Shown piece after piece: positions 8,533 through 16,432 of a DNA stretch of 64,000 nt. Source of the DNA: Orrella daihaiensis. Lineage in GTDB: Bacteria > Pseudomonadota > Gammaproteobacteria > Burkholderiales > Burkholderiaceae_B. Each line of letters begins with the position of its first letter. Position 1 is the first letter of the stretch. The notes below the pieces were generated by a model. It was not told the DNA's origin, made no database searches, and saw only the letters and a program-made list of their open reading frames with translations. The DNA lies in assembly GCF_022811525.1 (NCBI RefSeq), contig NZ_CP063982.1, positions 2,418,001 to 2,482,000 on the forward strand. The letters are read 5' to 3'. Both the position numbers and the translations under genes were made by a program.

Positions 8533-9168
8533 CTACCACCTCAACACCACAGGCCCCACGATTCGGCCTACGAGCCCAGCCAACACGATGCCAGTTGTAT
8601 ACCAGATGGCGATAAAGGTCAGTGACGTCTCGGGACAAGCAAAGGAATAACCCAGCGCACCAATAGCACCGGCAAGCAATCCGGCTGCAAATCCTGTTGC
8701 TTTCAGATCAGTGGGCGCCAAGGCTCTGGCTGCATAGAGTAGTAATGCCAACCCTGGGATCGATAAGCCCAACACAAACCACGGGCAAACCAGCCAAGTC
8801 TGTCCAAATATAGCTTGGACTCTTAAAGACTCTGGTGTGACCATCAGGTAAACAAACCCAATGCCGGCCATGCAAAACAAGGTCGCAAGCGGCCACCTGA
8901 CAACTGCCTTAACCGCCACCCCAGGTCGATACAGGCGATCTAACAGAAACACCAGCGTGAATGCTAACGTTAATCCATAAATGAACTTAGCCCAAATCAC
9001 CGGCAATAAAAAGTCGTGGCTCGGCAAAAAACCCATCATAGTCACACTTAAAGAGGCGCTAATGGTAAGACCGATGGCAATTGGCCATGTCAATGCCTTG
9101 GCAACCGCTTGGACGTCAACAGGCTCGGCATTGGTAGCTAAGAGGCGAATCAGGTGGGATGTTTTCAT
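8533..9168 (-). CDS. NrsF-type (DUF1109) membrane anti-sigma factor
   Basis: The 211-residue protein has about six hydrophobic membrane segments and belongs to the DUF1109/NrsF family, anti-sigma factors that hold SigF-like ECF sigma factors at the inner membrane. Two family-conserved cysteines are visible: Cys128 in WLVCPW and Cys178 in FACPET. Their spacing of 50 residues equals that which I recall for the metal-sensing pair of Caulobacter NrsF. It lies 10 bases downstream of the sigma gene, the classic sigma/anti-sigma operon. I infer that modification of the two Cys by metals or oxidants releases the sigma factor. The signal is not proven here. Confidence 0.88.
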   Translation of the reverse strand: MKTSHLIRLLATNAEPVDVQAVAKALTWPIAIGLTISASLSVTMMGFLPSHDFLLPVIWAKFIYGLTLAFTLVFLLDRLYRPGVAVKAVVRWPLATLFCMAGIGFVYLMVTPESLRVQAIFGQTWLVCPWFVLGLSIPGLALLLYAARALAPTDLKATGFAAGLLAGAIGALGYSFACPETSLTFIAIWYTTGIVLAGLVGRIVGPVVLRW

Positions 9169-9178
9169 GGGTGGATCG

Positions 9179-9748
9179 CTAGGACTTAATCAATTCATAC
9201 AAACGTTTCATGCCTCGGTGCACATTGACCTTAATCGCAGACACTGACGTGTCCGTCTTTTTGGCGGCTTCTTTAACTGTCAGGCCGTGCAGCTTGGTCA
9301 ACTCAATCGCCGTACGCTGGGCGGCAGGCAAACGCTGTAACAACACACTCAAATCATGCTCAGTGCCAACCTCAGTCTCGTGAACCACCAAAATCTCGTC
9401 GACATCATTAATGTCAACATGCAAGCTAGCGGTTCGCTCATGCCGTCGCCAGAAATCGATCAACTTGTATTTGCCGATCGCCAGTATCCAAGCTGTCACG
9501 GCATAAGTTTTGTCATACGTTGCGCGCTTGACATGAATCGCCATCAAAGTCTCCTGTACCAAGTCTTCCACTTCTGAGGGCATGGCCCGCAAGCGCCTGG
9601 CGAAATAACCGCGCAAGCGCTGAGCCAACAGTCCGAGAGCCTGCTCGTAAGCCGCGTTGTCACCAGCTAGCGCCGACAACCACAGCGGCTTAAGCTTAAG
9701 CTCGAAATCGGCTGGCCATTCAGAGGGTTGCGTCGTCTTATTCGTCAA
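9179..9748 (-). CDS. ECF RNA polymerase sigma factor, SigF-like
   Basis: The 189-residue protein has sigma region 2 (EDLVQETLMAIH, near residue 65) and region 4 (LPAAQRTAIELTKLHGLTVKEAA, about residues 133-155), with the helix-turn-helix ending VSAIKVNVHRG. It is followed by its NrsF-type anti-sigma gene. The start is doubtful. The first available codon is TTG at 9748, but a perfect ECF promoter on this strand has its -10 at 9741-9744, which would place transcription start inside the annotated reading frame. A later TTG near 9679 is possible but would shorten region 2. The sigma factor presumably recognises the GTAACC/CGAA sites found here, including its own. Confidence 0.9.
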   Translation of the reverse strand: MTNKTTQPSEWPADFELKLKPLWLSALAGDNAAYEQALGLLAQRLRGYFARRLRAMPSEVEDLVQETLMAIHVKRATYDKTYAVTAWILAIGKYKLIDFWRRHERTASLHVDINDVDEILVVHETEVGTEHDLSVLLQRLPAAQRTAIELTKLHGLTVKEAAKKTDTSVSAIKVNVHRGMKRLYELIKS

Positions 9749-9766
9749 AAGATTGCCAATGGTTAC
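9741..9766 (-). promoter_or_regulatory. ECF promoter GTAACC-N16-CGAA, toward the sigma gene
   Basis: Read on the minus strand, GTAACC at 9766-9761 and CGAATA from 9744 are separated by exactly 16 bases. The motif has the same two boxes and the same spacing as the sites at 9809-9834 and 10661-10686, which points to autoregulation. It overlaps the presumed sigma start codon. Confidence 0.75.
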
Positions 9767-9808
9767 AACACGGTTAGATTTCGTTTTTTTGAGTTTGTCC
9801 TACTGCAC

Positions 9809-9834
9809 TGTAACCAAATTTGGTACGCGACCGA
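9809..9834 (+). promoter_or_regulatory. ECF promoter GTAACC-N16-CGAA, toward the DUF3047 gene
   Basis: GTAACC at 9809-9814 and CGAA at 9831-9834 (continuing TA) are 16 bases apart. The predicted transcription start near 9841 precedes the ATG at 9857. Together with the minus-strand copy it forms a divergent promoter pair. Confidence 0.8.
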
Positions 9835-9856
9835 ATAATTGCCAATCATTGCGTAC

Positions 9857-10624
9857 ATGGAAACCTACGTCATGTTGAGTCGAACTTGCAAATCCAATCA
9901 CAAACCTACCGTTTCGATCGCCGCGCTAACACTAGCGATGGTGGCCAGCGCAAGTGCTGCGACAGCTCAATCAATCGAGCTACCGCTGTCACCACAGCAC
10001 TGGCAAGAAGTCAGGCTAGGCGAAGACATCCGTCCAAACAACTTTAAATTTCAGACCACAGACAACCAGCCCTTATTACGGATTGAATCAAACGCCAGCA
10101 TGTCTATGATGGCCATACCCATCGATATCGACCTCACTAAAACCCCAGTACTGTGTTGGCGCTGGCGGGTTAATAGAGTGCTCGACAAAGCCGACATGAC
10201 TGAACGCTTTGGCGACGACTATGCGGCAAGGTTGTATCTAAGTGTCGCTATCCCGGAAAGCGAACAAAGCCTGGGGCTGAGACTTCAACTTGGTCTAGCA
10301 CGCTCTATCTGGGGTGATCAGGTGCCTGATGGCGCCATCAATTACGTCTGGGACAACCGCCAACCACCCGGCACTACGATACCGAATGTTTACACTGACC
10401 GCGTCACGATGGTGGTAACTGAGTCAGGTGACAGCAAGACTGGCCAGTGGGTGCAACAACGCCGTGACGTACGTAAAGACATCGCGCGGCTTTTCACACC
10501 ATTGGCTAAACCAGTGCAAATTGCCCTCGCTGCTGATACCGACAACACCGGTGAAACAGTCATTGCCGAATTTGCCGACATCCGGTTTGTGTCAGTACAA
10601 AGTCAATGCGAGGTAAGTCCTTAA
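9857..10624 (+). CDS. secreted DUF3047 domain protein
   Basis: The protein is about 255 residues from the ATG at 9857. A hydrophobic N-terminus (VSIAALTLAMVASASAATAQS) looks like a signal peptide, so it is probably periplasmic. The body has DUF3047 features: CWRWRVNR near the middle, DDYAARLYLSV, INYVWDN, and a final ADIRF strand. The biochemical role of the family is unknown. The gene lies directly behind an ECF promoter shared back to back with the sigma gene. Alternative starts are the TTG at 9839, which the predicted transcript start would exclude, or the ATG at 9872. Confidence 0.82.
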   Translation: METYVMLSRTCKSNHKPTVSIAALTLAMVASASAATAQSIELPLSPQHWQEVRLGEDIRPNNFKFQTTDNQPLLRIESNASMSMMAIPIDIDLTKTPVLCWRWRVNRVLDKADMTERFGDDYAARLYLSVAIPESEQSLGLRLQLGLARSIWGDQVPDGAINYVWDNRQPPGTTIPNVYTDRVTMVVTESGDSKTGQWVQQRRDVRKDIARLFTPLAKPVQIALAADTDNTGETVIAEFADIRFVSVQSQCEVSP

Positions 10625-10660
10625 CCCGAGCTTGTCACCTCGCACGTGTAACCTGCACTT

Positions 10661-10686
10661 GTAACCATTCCCGCGCCATGATCGAA
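10661..10686 (+). promoter_or_regulatory. ECF promoter GTAACC-N16-CGAA, toward the arsS operon
   Basis: GTAACC at 10661-10666 and CGAA at 10683-10686 (continuing TA) are 16 bases apart. The predicted start near 10693 lies about 23 bases before the ATG at 10716. A second GTAACC at 10648-10653 has no matching -10. The site places the arsenosugar genes under the neighbouring sigma factor. Confidence 0.8.
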
Positions 10687-10715
10687 TAGTCAGACAGATG
10701 TCTAAAAGGATCCCC

Positions 10716-11729
10716 ATGAAGTCCACCCTCCCGTTGTTACTGAAGACTGATTTCCCGGCGATTAACCGCAAGGCATTGCAGATCCTACAAGTCAATCTTG
10801 GGTATCTGTGTAACCAATCCTGTGAGCACTGTCATGTCAACGCCGGTCCCAACCGTACCGAACTCATGGATAAGGAGACGATTGATCTGGTGTTAAAGGT
10901 GCTAGACAAGCACCGAGTCGAACTGCTCGATTTAACCGGTGGCGCACCTGAGATGAACCCTCACTTTAGGTATCTCGTCGTTCGCGCCAGAGAACGTGGG
11001 GTCACTGTCATGGATCGCTGCAACCTGACGATCCTGTCTGAACCAGGTCACGAGGATCTTGCTGAGTTTCTAGCCAGACACCAAGTCCAAGTCACTGCTT
11101 CCATGCCATGTTATTCACCAGCTAATGTCGACAAACAACGCGGCCAGGGTGTGTTTGATCGTAGCATCAGTGGGCTACAGGCACTAAATCGCTTGGGCTA
11201 TGGCATCGAAGGCTCTGGTCTGGAACTGAACCTGGTCTATAACCCCTTGGGACCGAACCTGCCGCCCCCACAAGCAGCCCTTGAGGCCGACTATAAGCGT
11301 GAGCTCAAATCGCATTTCAATATTGACTTCACCCGTCTCTTTACGATCACCAACATGCCGATTCAGCGATTCGGCGCGGTTTTGTTAAGCCAAGGCCAGT
11401 TCGAAGGCTACATGCAGTTGCTCAAAGGCGCCTATCGCCCAGAGAATCTCGAAACCGTGATGTGTCGTTCATTATTCAGTGTGGACTACCAAGGCTACCT
11501 CTATGACTGCGACTTTAACCAGATGTTGCAATTACCGGCTGTCAGCGGCACTGGTGATCGATCCCACTTGCGCGAGTTGCTTACCCGCGACGAGCTCAAC
11601 TGCCCAATCCGGGTTGCAGACCACTGTTATGGTTGCACGGCCGGCCAAGGCAGTAGCTGTGGCGGCGCACTCGAAGGGAGTGTCAGTGCGCCAACTTCTG
11701 AAGCTATCATCGAATTCCATCCCAGCTGA
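10716..11729 (+). CDS. arsS: arsenosugar biosynthesis radical SAM protein ArsS
   Basis: ArsS-type enzymes are radical SAM proteins that attach a 5'-deoxyadenosyl group to dimethylarsenite, giving the precursor of arsenosugars. The Fe-S motif CNQSCEHC (CxxxCxxC) lies at about residues 32-39, followed by LTGGAPEMNPHFR. The C-terminal part is a DUF3641-type domain with YLYDCDFNQML and a Cys cluster (CPIRVADHCYGC and SSCGG) that may hold an auxiliary cluster. I chose the ATG at 10716, preceded by AAAAGGA; the ATG at 10698 lacks a good site. It is the first gene of a tight six-gene plus-strand operon behind an ECF promoter. The methyltransferase ArsM, which would make the substrate, is not in the window. 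Confidence 0.92.
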   Translation: MKSTLPLLLKTDFPAINRKALQILQVNLGYLCNQSCEHCHVNAGPNRTELMDKETIDLVLKVLDKHRVELLDLTGGAPEMNPHFRYLVVRARERGVTVMDRCNLTILSEPGHEDLAEFLARHQVQVTASMPCYSPANVDKQRGQGVFDRSISGLQALNRLGYGIEGSGLELNLVYNPLGPNLPPPQAALEADYKRELKSHFNIDFTRLFTITNMPIQRFGAVLLSQGQFEGYMQLLKGAYRPENLETVMCRSLFSVDYQGYLYDCDFNQMLQLPAVSGTGDRSHLRELLTRDELNCPIRVADHCYGCTAGQGSSCGGALEGSVSAPTSEAIIEFHPS

Positions 11730-11734
11730 GGCAG

Positions 11735-14002
11735 ATGGTGAATAAGCTCAAGCCCTGGCATCGATGGTTGCTGTTGACCACTATCGCAGTCTTGGGCTTT
11801 TGGATTTACCGATTATTTGATTTAGGCCAGCTGCTAACACTAGAGAGCCTTAAAAACAGTCGTAACCAGTTATTGGGACTGTACGCGCACCAACCTGCAC
11901 TCACCTTCAGCATCTACTTTGCGATCTATTTAATTGCCACGGCCGCATCATTTCCCGGTGCGGTCATTCTGACCTTGGCTGGCGGAGCCTTGTTTGGTTT
12001 CTGGTTAGGTTTGTTGGTCGTGTCGTTTGCGTCAAGCCTAGGTGCTTTGCTGGCGTTTCTGTTGGCCCGATATTTTTTACACGATGCCGTTCAAAGTCGA
12101 TTTACCAGAACGCTGACACCCATCAATGAAGGCGTTAAGCGTGACGGGGTGTTCTACCTCATGACTTTGCGTTTGGTGCCGATATTTCCCTTCTGGCTTG
12201 TCAACCTGGTCATGGGGCTTACGCCCATGACCGCCACGCGTTACTACATTACAAGTCAGATAGGCATGTTGCCAGGCACAGCGGTGTTTGTCTTGGCTGG
12301 CACACAACTAGCTGGTATCGAATCGGTTGGTGACGTGTTGTCGCCGGGTCTGGTTGCAAGTTTGGTGTTGCTAGGCGTGTTTCCCATCCTTGCCAAGTAC
12401 TGCGTCAGTTTTTTAAAACGTAGAAAGATCTACGCACGTTGGCCCAAGCCTAAATCCTTTGATCGCAACCTCGTTGTAATTGGTGCGGGTGCCGGCGGCC
12501 TTGTGACAGCCTATATAGCAGCTGCTGTTAAAGCCAAAGTCACCCTCATCGAAGGCCACAAAATGGGTGGCGACTGCCTGAACTATGGCTGTGTGCCAAG
12601 CAAAGCCCTGATCCGTTCCGCCAAAGTAGCCAAAGGGCTTAGGCAAGCAACTCAGTTTGGTTTCAAGAACGTTCAGGGCGAAGTAGACTTCGCCGCAGTC
12701 ATGCAACGCGTGCATAATGTAATTAAAGACATCGAGCCGCACGATTCGGTTGAGCGTTATACCGACCTTGGTGTCGATGTTCTTCAAGGCCACGCCATCA
12801 TCACCTCACCGTGGCACGTTCAGGTAACGCTTGCCGATGGCAGCCAGCAAACGCTTACCACTAAAAATATCGTTATTGCCGCCGGTGCCATGCCCTTTGT
12901 GCCACCTATCCCTGGACTAGCTGATATAGGTTTTTTGACGAGTGACACCATCTGGAACCTCACTGAGCTACCCAAACGACTCGTCGTGCTTGGCGGTGGT
13001 CCGATTGGTTGTGAGTTGGCACAAAGTTTCGCGCGGCTCGGTAGCATAGTGACGCAGGTGGAAATGGCACCTCGACTCTTAGTCCGTGAAGACCCGGAAG
13101 TCAGTACGCAGATCGAGCAGTCGTTAGCAGCCGATGGCGTGTCTGTGCTAGTTGGACATGAAGCTATGCGCGTTGAAATCCGTGATGGCCAGAAGACACT
13201 TCTCGTTACACACGCACGGCCAAATCAAACCACCTACAAAGTAATCGCTCAACTAGCCGAACAACCCATTGAGTTCGATGAAATTTTGGTGGCTGTTGGC
13301 CGCAGCGCACGAGTGACTGGCTACGGTTTGGAGGACCTTGGGATTGAACTGACGGCACGCAAGACCATCCAGACCAATGCCTATCTGCAAACGCTCTACC
13401 CCAATATCTATGCAGTCGGGGATGTAGCAGGGCCATTTCAGCTGACCCACACCGCTGCCCATCAGGCCTGGTATGCCGCCGTCAACGCTTTGTTTGGGCA
13501 ATTCAAGTCCTTCAAAGCTGATTATTCTGTGATCCCCTGGACCATATTTACTGACCCCGAAGTGGCACGCGTGGGCTTGTCTGAATCAGAAGCAAAGGAT
13601 CAAGGCATTGCCTTTGAGGTCACCCGATTTGAACTGGCTGAACTAGACCGAGCAATTGCCGACGGCAGCACGACTGGCTTTGTAAAAGTACTGACAGTGC
13701 CCGACAAAGACAAGATACTCGGCGCGACGATTGTCGGTGAACACGCTGGGGATCTGCTCGCCGAATATGTGCTGGCCATGCGCCATGGACTAGGCTTAAA
13801 CAAGATACTTTCCACGATTCACACCTACCCTACCTTGGCCGAAGCAAACAAATATGCCGCGGGCCAGTGGAAACGTACCCACGCCCCTCAAAGACTGTTA
13901 GCTTTGCTAGAGAAGTTGCACCGCTTTAACCGAAGCCGTGGATGTGACAGTGAACGCAATAGCAAGCATGGTCCTGATAATCCACGAACGCTTGACTCAT
14001 GA
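11735..14002 (+). CDS. fusion of TVP38/TMEM64 membrane domain and mercuric-reductase-like flavoprotein
   Basis: The protein has 755 residues. Residues 1 to about 230 form a TVP38/TMEM64 (SNARE-associated Golgi/DedA-like) membrane domain, with the conserved FPGAVILTLAGGALFG and LVPIFPFWLVNLVMG segments. Residues from about 245 form a class I pyridine nucleotide-disulphide oxidoreductase. This part has an FAD motif (GAGAGG), the redox site GGDCLNYGCVPSKA near 280, a second nucleotide-binding motif GGGPIGCELA near 420, the FAD-binding YAVGDVAG, and a dimerisation domain ending HTYPTLAEAN. The MerA-type N-terminal metal-binding domain and C-terminal Cys pair are absent, so mercury reduction is unlikely. 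Operon context suggests a role in arsenosugar metabolism or arsenic redox. It starts 5 bases after arsS and overlaps the next gene by 4. Confidence 0.9.
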   Translation: MVNKLKPWHRWLLLTTIAVLGFWIYRLFDLGQLLTLESLKNSRNQLLGLYAHQPALTFSIYFAIYLIATAASFPGAVILTLAGGALFGFWLGLLVVSFASSLGALLAFLLARYFLHDAVQSRFTRTLTPINEGVKRDGVFYLMTLRLVPIFPFWLVNLVMGLTPMTATRYYITSQIGMLPGTAVFVLAGTQLAGIESVGDVLSPGLVASLVLLGVFPILAKYCVSFLKRRKIYARWPKPKSFDRNLVVIGAGAGGLVTAYIAAAVKAKVTLIEGHKMGGDCLNYGCVPSKALIRSAKVAKGLRQATQFGFKNVQGEVDFAAVMQRVHNVIKDIEPHDSVERYTDLGVDVLQGHAIITSPWHVQVTLADGSQQTLTTKNIVIAAGAMPFVPPIPGLADIGFLTSDTIWNLTELPKRLVVLGGGPIGCELAQSFARLGSIVTQVEMAPRLLVREDPEVSTQIEQSLAADGVSVLVGHEAMRVEIRDGQKTLLVTHARPNQTTYKVIAQLAEQPIEFDEILVAVGRSARVTGYGLEDLGIELTARKTIQTNAYLQTLYPNIYAVGDVAGPFQLTHTAAHQAWYAAVNALFGQFKSFKADYSVIPWTIFTDPEVARVGLSESEAKDQGIAFEVTRFELAELDRAIADGSTTGFVKVLTVPDKDKILGATIVGEHAGDLLAEYVLAMRHGLGLNKILSTIHTYPTLAEANKYAAGQWKRTHAPQRLLALLEKLHRFNRSRGCDSERNSKHGPDNPRTLDS

Positions 14003-14694
14003 CACCAACGTTATCGATCATCATCCCGGCACTGAACGAGGCCAAATCGATTGACCACACACTGCAGTCTGCAAGGGCGTCAGTTCGTGCAACCGATCTG
14101 AATGTCGAACTGATCGTGGTAGACGGTGGCAGCACGGACGACACGATTAGTTTGGCAAAGCCGCTTGCCGATCAAGTCATCGAATCACCTCGTGGCCGTG
14201 CACGCCAAATGAATACGGGAGCTGCAACAGCCCAAGGTAAGTACTTGCTGTTTCTTCATGCGGACACCACACTGCCAGCTGATGCTGGCAAGCAACTAGA
14301 AGTCGTTTTTACTAGAAAATCAGCATGGGGCCGCTTTGATGTAAAGATTAGTGGGCAGTCCCGTATGCTGCCGGTCGTTGCGTTCATGATGAATACGCGG
14401 TCCCGACTCACGGGCATAGCCACCGGTGACCAGGCAATGTTTGTGCGACGAGATCTATTTGAGTCTATTGGCAGGTTTGCCGATCAACCGCTCATGGAAG
14501 ACATTGAACTGTCCAAGCGACTAATTGAACAGGCCCGCCCCGTTTGTCTTAAAGGTCCGGTTCAAACCTCAGGCAGACGCTGGGAGTCACGCGGGGTGTG
14601 GCGCACCATTGCCTTAATGTGGCGGCTGCGTTGGCGCTACTGGCGAGGCGAGAGTGCTGATCAATTAGCGAAGGAATATCACTCATGGGTGTGA
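13999..14694 (+). CDS. TIGR04283-type arsenosugar-associated glycosyltransferase
   Basis: This is a family 2 (GT-A) glycosyltransferase of 231 residues. The N-terminus has LSIIIPALNEAKSI and VDGGSTDDT, then the nucleotide-sugar motif FLHADTTLP (Asp before Thr standing for DxD), and MEDIELSKRL near the C-terminal third. These match the TIGR04283 family, named for co-occurrence with ArsS. The start ATG overlaps the previous stop (ATGA), so translation is likely coupled. The donor and acceptor sugars are unknown; a role in placing or removing the sugar of the arsenosugar is inferred from context only. Confidence 0.88.
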   Translation: MTPTLSIIIPALNEAKSIDHTLQSARASVRATDLNVELIVVDGGSTDDTISLAKPLADQVIESPRGRARQMNTGAATAQGKYLLFLHADTTLPADAGKQLEVVFTRKSAWGRFDVKISGQSRMLPVVAFMMNTRSRLTGIATGDQAMFVRRDLFESIGRFADQPLMEDIELSKRLIEQARPVCLKGPVQTSGRRWESRGVWRTIALMWRLRWRYWRGESADQLAKEYHSWV

Positions 14695-15299
14695 GCGAGG
14701 TCGCGCTGATCATTATGGCCAAGGCGCCTGTACCTGGGCTAGCCAAGACTCGGTTAATCCCGGCGCTTGGTGCCGAGGGGGCGGCATCACTTGCCAAACA
14801 ATTGCTTGCGCACACCGTAAACACAGCAAGAAAAGCCAGTAACTTCAGTCACAAGGAACTCTGTGTTACCCCTAACACCGATCATTCAGCGTTTGCAGAT
14901 CTTTGCTTACCGTTTACCTTGACTGACCAAGGCGAGGGCGACCTGGGTGTGCGCATGCAGCGTGCGTTTGAGCGAGTACTTGAGCAATTTGATGCAACCA
15001 TCATGATCGGCACCGACGCACCAGCGATGACGACCGGACTGCTCGACCAAGCGGTCGATGATCTCGCCAACTACAACGCGGTGTTTGTGCCAGCGCTAGA
15101 TGGCGGGTACACCCTGATTGGTTTGAAGCAAGTACTGCCTGAACTGTTTGTCGAGATACCGTGGAGTACCAATCAGGTCATGGCGATTACCCGCGAAAGG
15201 TTAGGTCATGCCAGCGTCCACTGGCATGAATATCCGCCTATGGCTGATATTGATGAGCCCCGTGATCTTATACACCTGCCAGCGGATTGGCTGCCATGA
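14685..15299 (+). CDS. TIGR04282-type (DUF2064) glycosyltransferase
   Basis: The 204-residue protein has the DUF2064/TIGR04282 pattern: an N-terminal nucleotidyl-sugar-transferase-like segment IIMAKAPVPGLAKTRLIPALG, a central IGTDAPAMTTGLLDQA with the conserved Asp, DGGYTLIGLK, and a C-terminal ADIDEPRDL. It overlaps the preceding glycosyltransferase by 10 bases. TIGR04282 and TIGR04283 usually occur as a pair next to ArsS. The reaction is not known in detail, and the family looks like a sugar-nucleotide transferase. Confidence 0.88.
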   Translation: MGVSEVALIIMAKAPVPGLAKTRLIPALGAEGAASLAKQLLAHTVNTARKASNFSHKELCVTPNTDHSAFADLCLPFTLTDQGEGDLGVRMQRAFERVLEQFDATIMIGTDAPAMTTGLLDQAVDDLANYNAVFVPALDGGYTLIGLKQVLPELFVEIPWSTNQVMAITRERLGHASVHWHEYPPMADIDEPRDLIHLPADWLP

Positions 15300-15309
15300 G
15301 GTGTCTTTC

Positions 15310-16416
15310 ATGAAAAAACTTGTTCTCGTCGGCGCAGGTCATGCCCATGCGCTCGTACTCAATGCATGGCGACAAGCATCGAATCCCGGTGTCGAGCTAA
15401 TCCTCGTGGCACCGATCATACAAGCGCCTTATTCTGGAATGATTCCTGGGTGGTTAGCAGGACAGTACCGGTTTGAAGAGACGATCGTAGATTTTGTGGG
15501 GCTTTGCCAACGAGCTGGCGCACGACTGATCAAAGCAGAACTCGTTAAGCTAGATCCTGACACCAAAACAATTGAGCTGTCTGGTGGTCGATCACTTACC
15601 TATGATTGGCTTTCAATCAATGTTGGGTCGACATTGCGACCACCTGAGATTGATGCTAACGACGTGACCATGCTGGCTATGCGCCCCCTCTCGACTCTAC
15701 AGAGTCGTTATGAATCGTGGCTTACTGCTTGGCAAGCGCACGCAGATTCCTCGCCCTTGCATGTCACCGCGGTGGGCGGTGGCGCAGCCGGCGTGGAAAG
15801 TATTTTGTGTGTCAAGCACAGACTTAAACAATTGCGTCCAGACAGACCCGTACGAGCTCAACTCATCACACGTAGCACTACTATCTTGCCAGGGTTTAGT
15901 CCTTGCGCTCGTCGTCTGGCTCTAAAAACCCTGCAACGAGCCGATATCACAGTGCAACTTGGCACTGACTGGCACCAGGCAAGGGGCCAAAGCGGTGGCC
16001 TGATCATTTGGGCTACCGGGGCACAAGCCCATGACTGGCAGAATGACCCTATTTCACGGGGCAGTCTGCACACTGACAGTTCTGACTTTATTGTCGTTGA
16101 TGAACACTTGCGTTCAGTGTCGCACCCTAATGTATTTGCCGTAGGCGACTGTGCCGCTTTGCCGATACCCTTACCGAAAGCTGGCGTGTATGCGGTGCGT
16201 ATGGGTACTACTTTGAGCAACAACTTAAAAGCAGTCATCCACGGACACGCACTTTCGCCTTTCAAGCGCCGAGGCATGGCACTCGCATTATTAAACACAG
16301 CCAATGGCAGAGCCATTGCCTCTTGGGGGCCGCTTGGCTGGCAAGGCAATTGGGTCATGCGCTGGAAAGATCGGATTGATCGCGGATTCATCGAACGTTT
16401 GACTTGCGGTATTTAA
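15310..16416 (+). CDS. TIGR03169-type FAD-dependent oxidoreductase
   Basis: The protein is about 368 residues from the ATG at 15310. The open frame extends back into the previous gene, but MKKLVLVGAGHAHALVL is the natural N-terminus and GAGG lies just upstream. It has an FAD-binding GxGHAH motif at the start, a second dinucleotide site VGGGAAGVES near the middle, and NVFAVGDCAALP at the C-terminal FAD site. It resembles the family often found fused to, or next to, SelD and related to sulphide:quinone-type oxidoreductases. SelD itself is not here. Its position inside the arsS operon suggests an electron-transfer role in that pathway. Confidence 0.85.
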   Translation: MKKLVLVGAGHAHALVLNAWRQASNPGVELILVAPIIQAPYSGMIPGWLAGQYRFEETIVDFVGLCQRAGARLIKAELVKLDPDTKTIELSGGRSLTYDWLSINVGSTLRPPEIDANDVTMLAMRPLSTLQSRYESWLTAWQAHADSSPLHVTAVGGGAAGVESILCVKHRLKQLRPDRPVRAQLITRSTTILPGFSPCARRLALKTLQRADITVQLGTDWHQARGQSGGLIIWATGAQAHDWQNDPISRGSLHTDSSDFIVVDEHLRSVSHPNVFAVGDCAALPIPLPKAGVYAVRMGTTLSNNLKAVIHGHALSPFKRRGMALALLNTANGRAIASWGPLGWQGNWVMRWKDRIDRGFIERLTCGI

Positions 16417-16432
16417 GACAAGGAGTTTAAGC

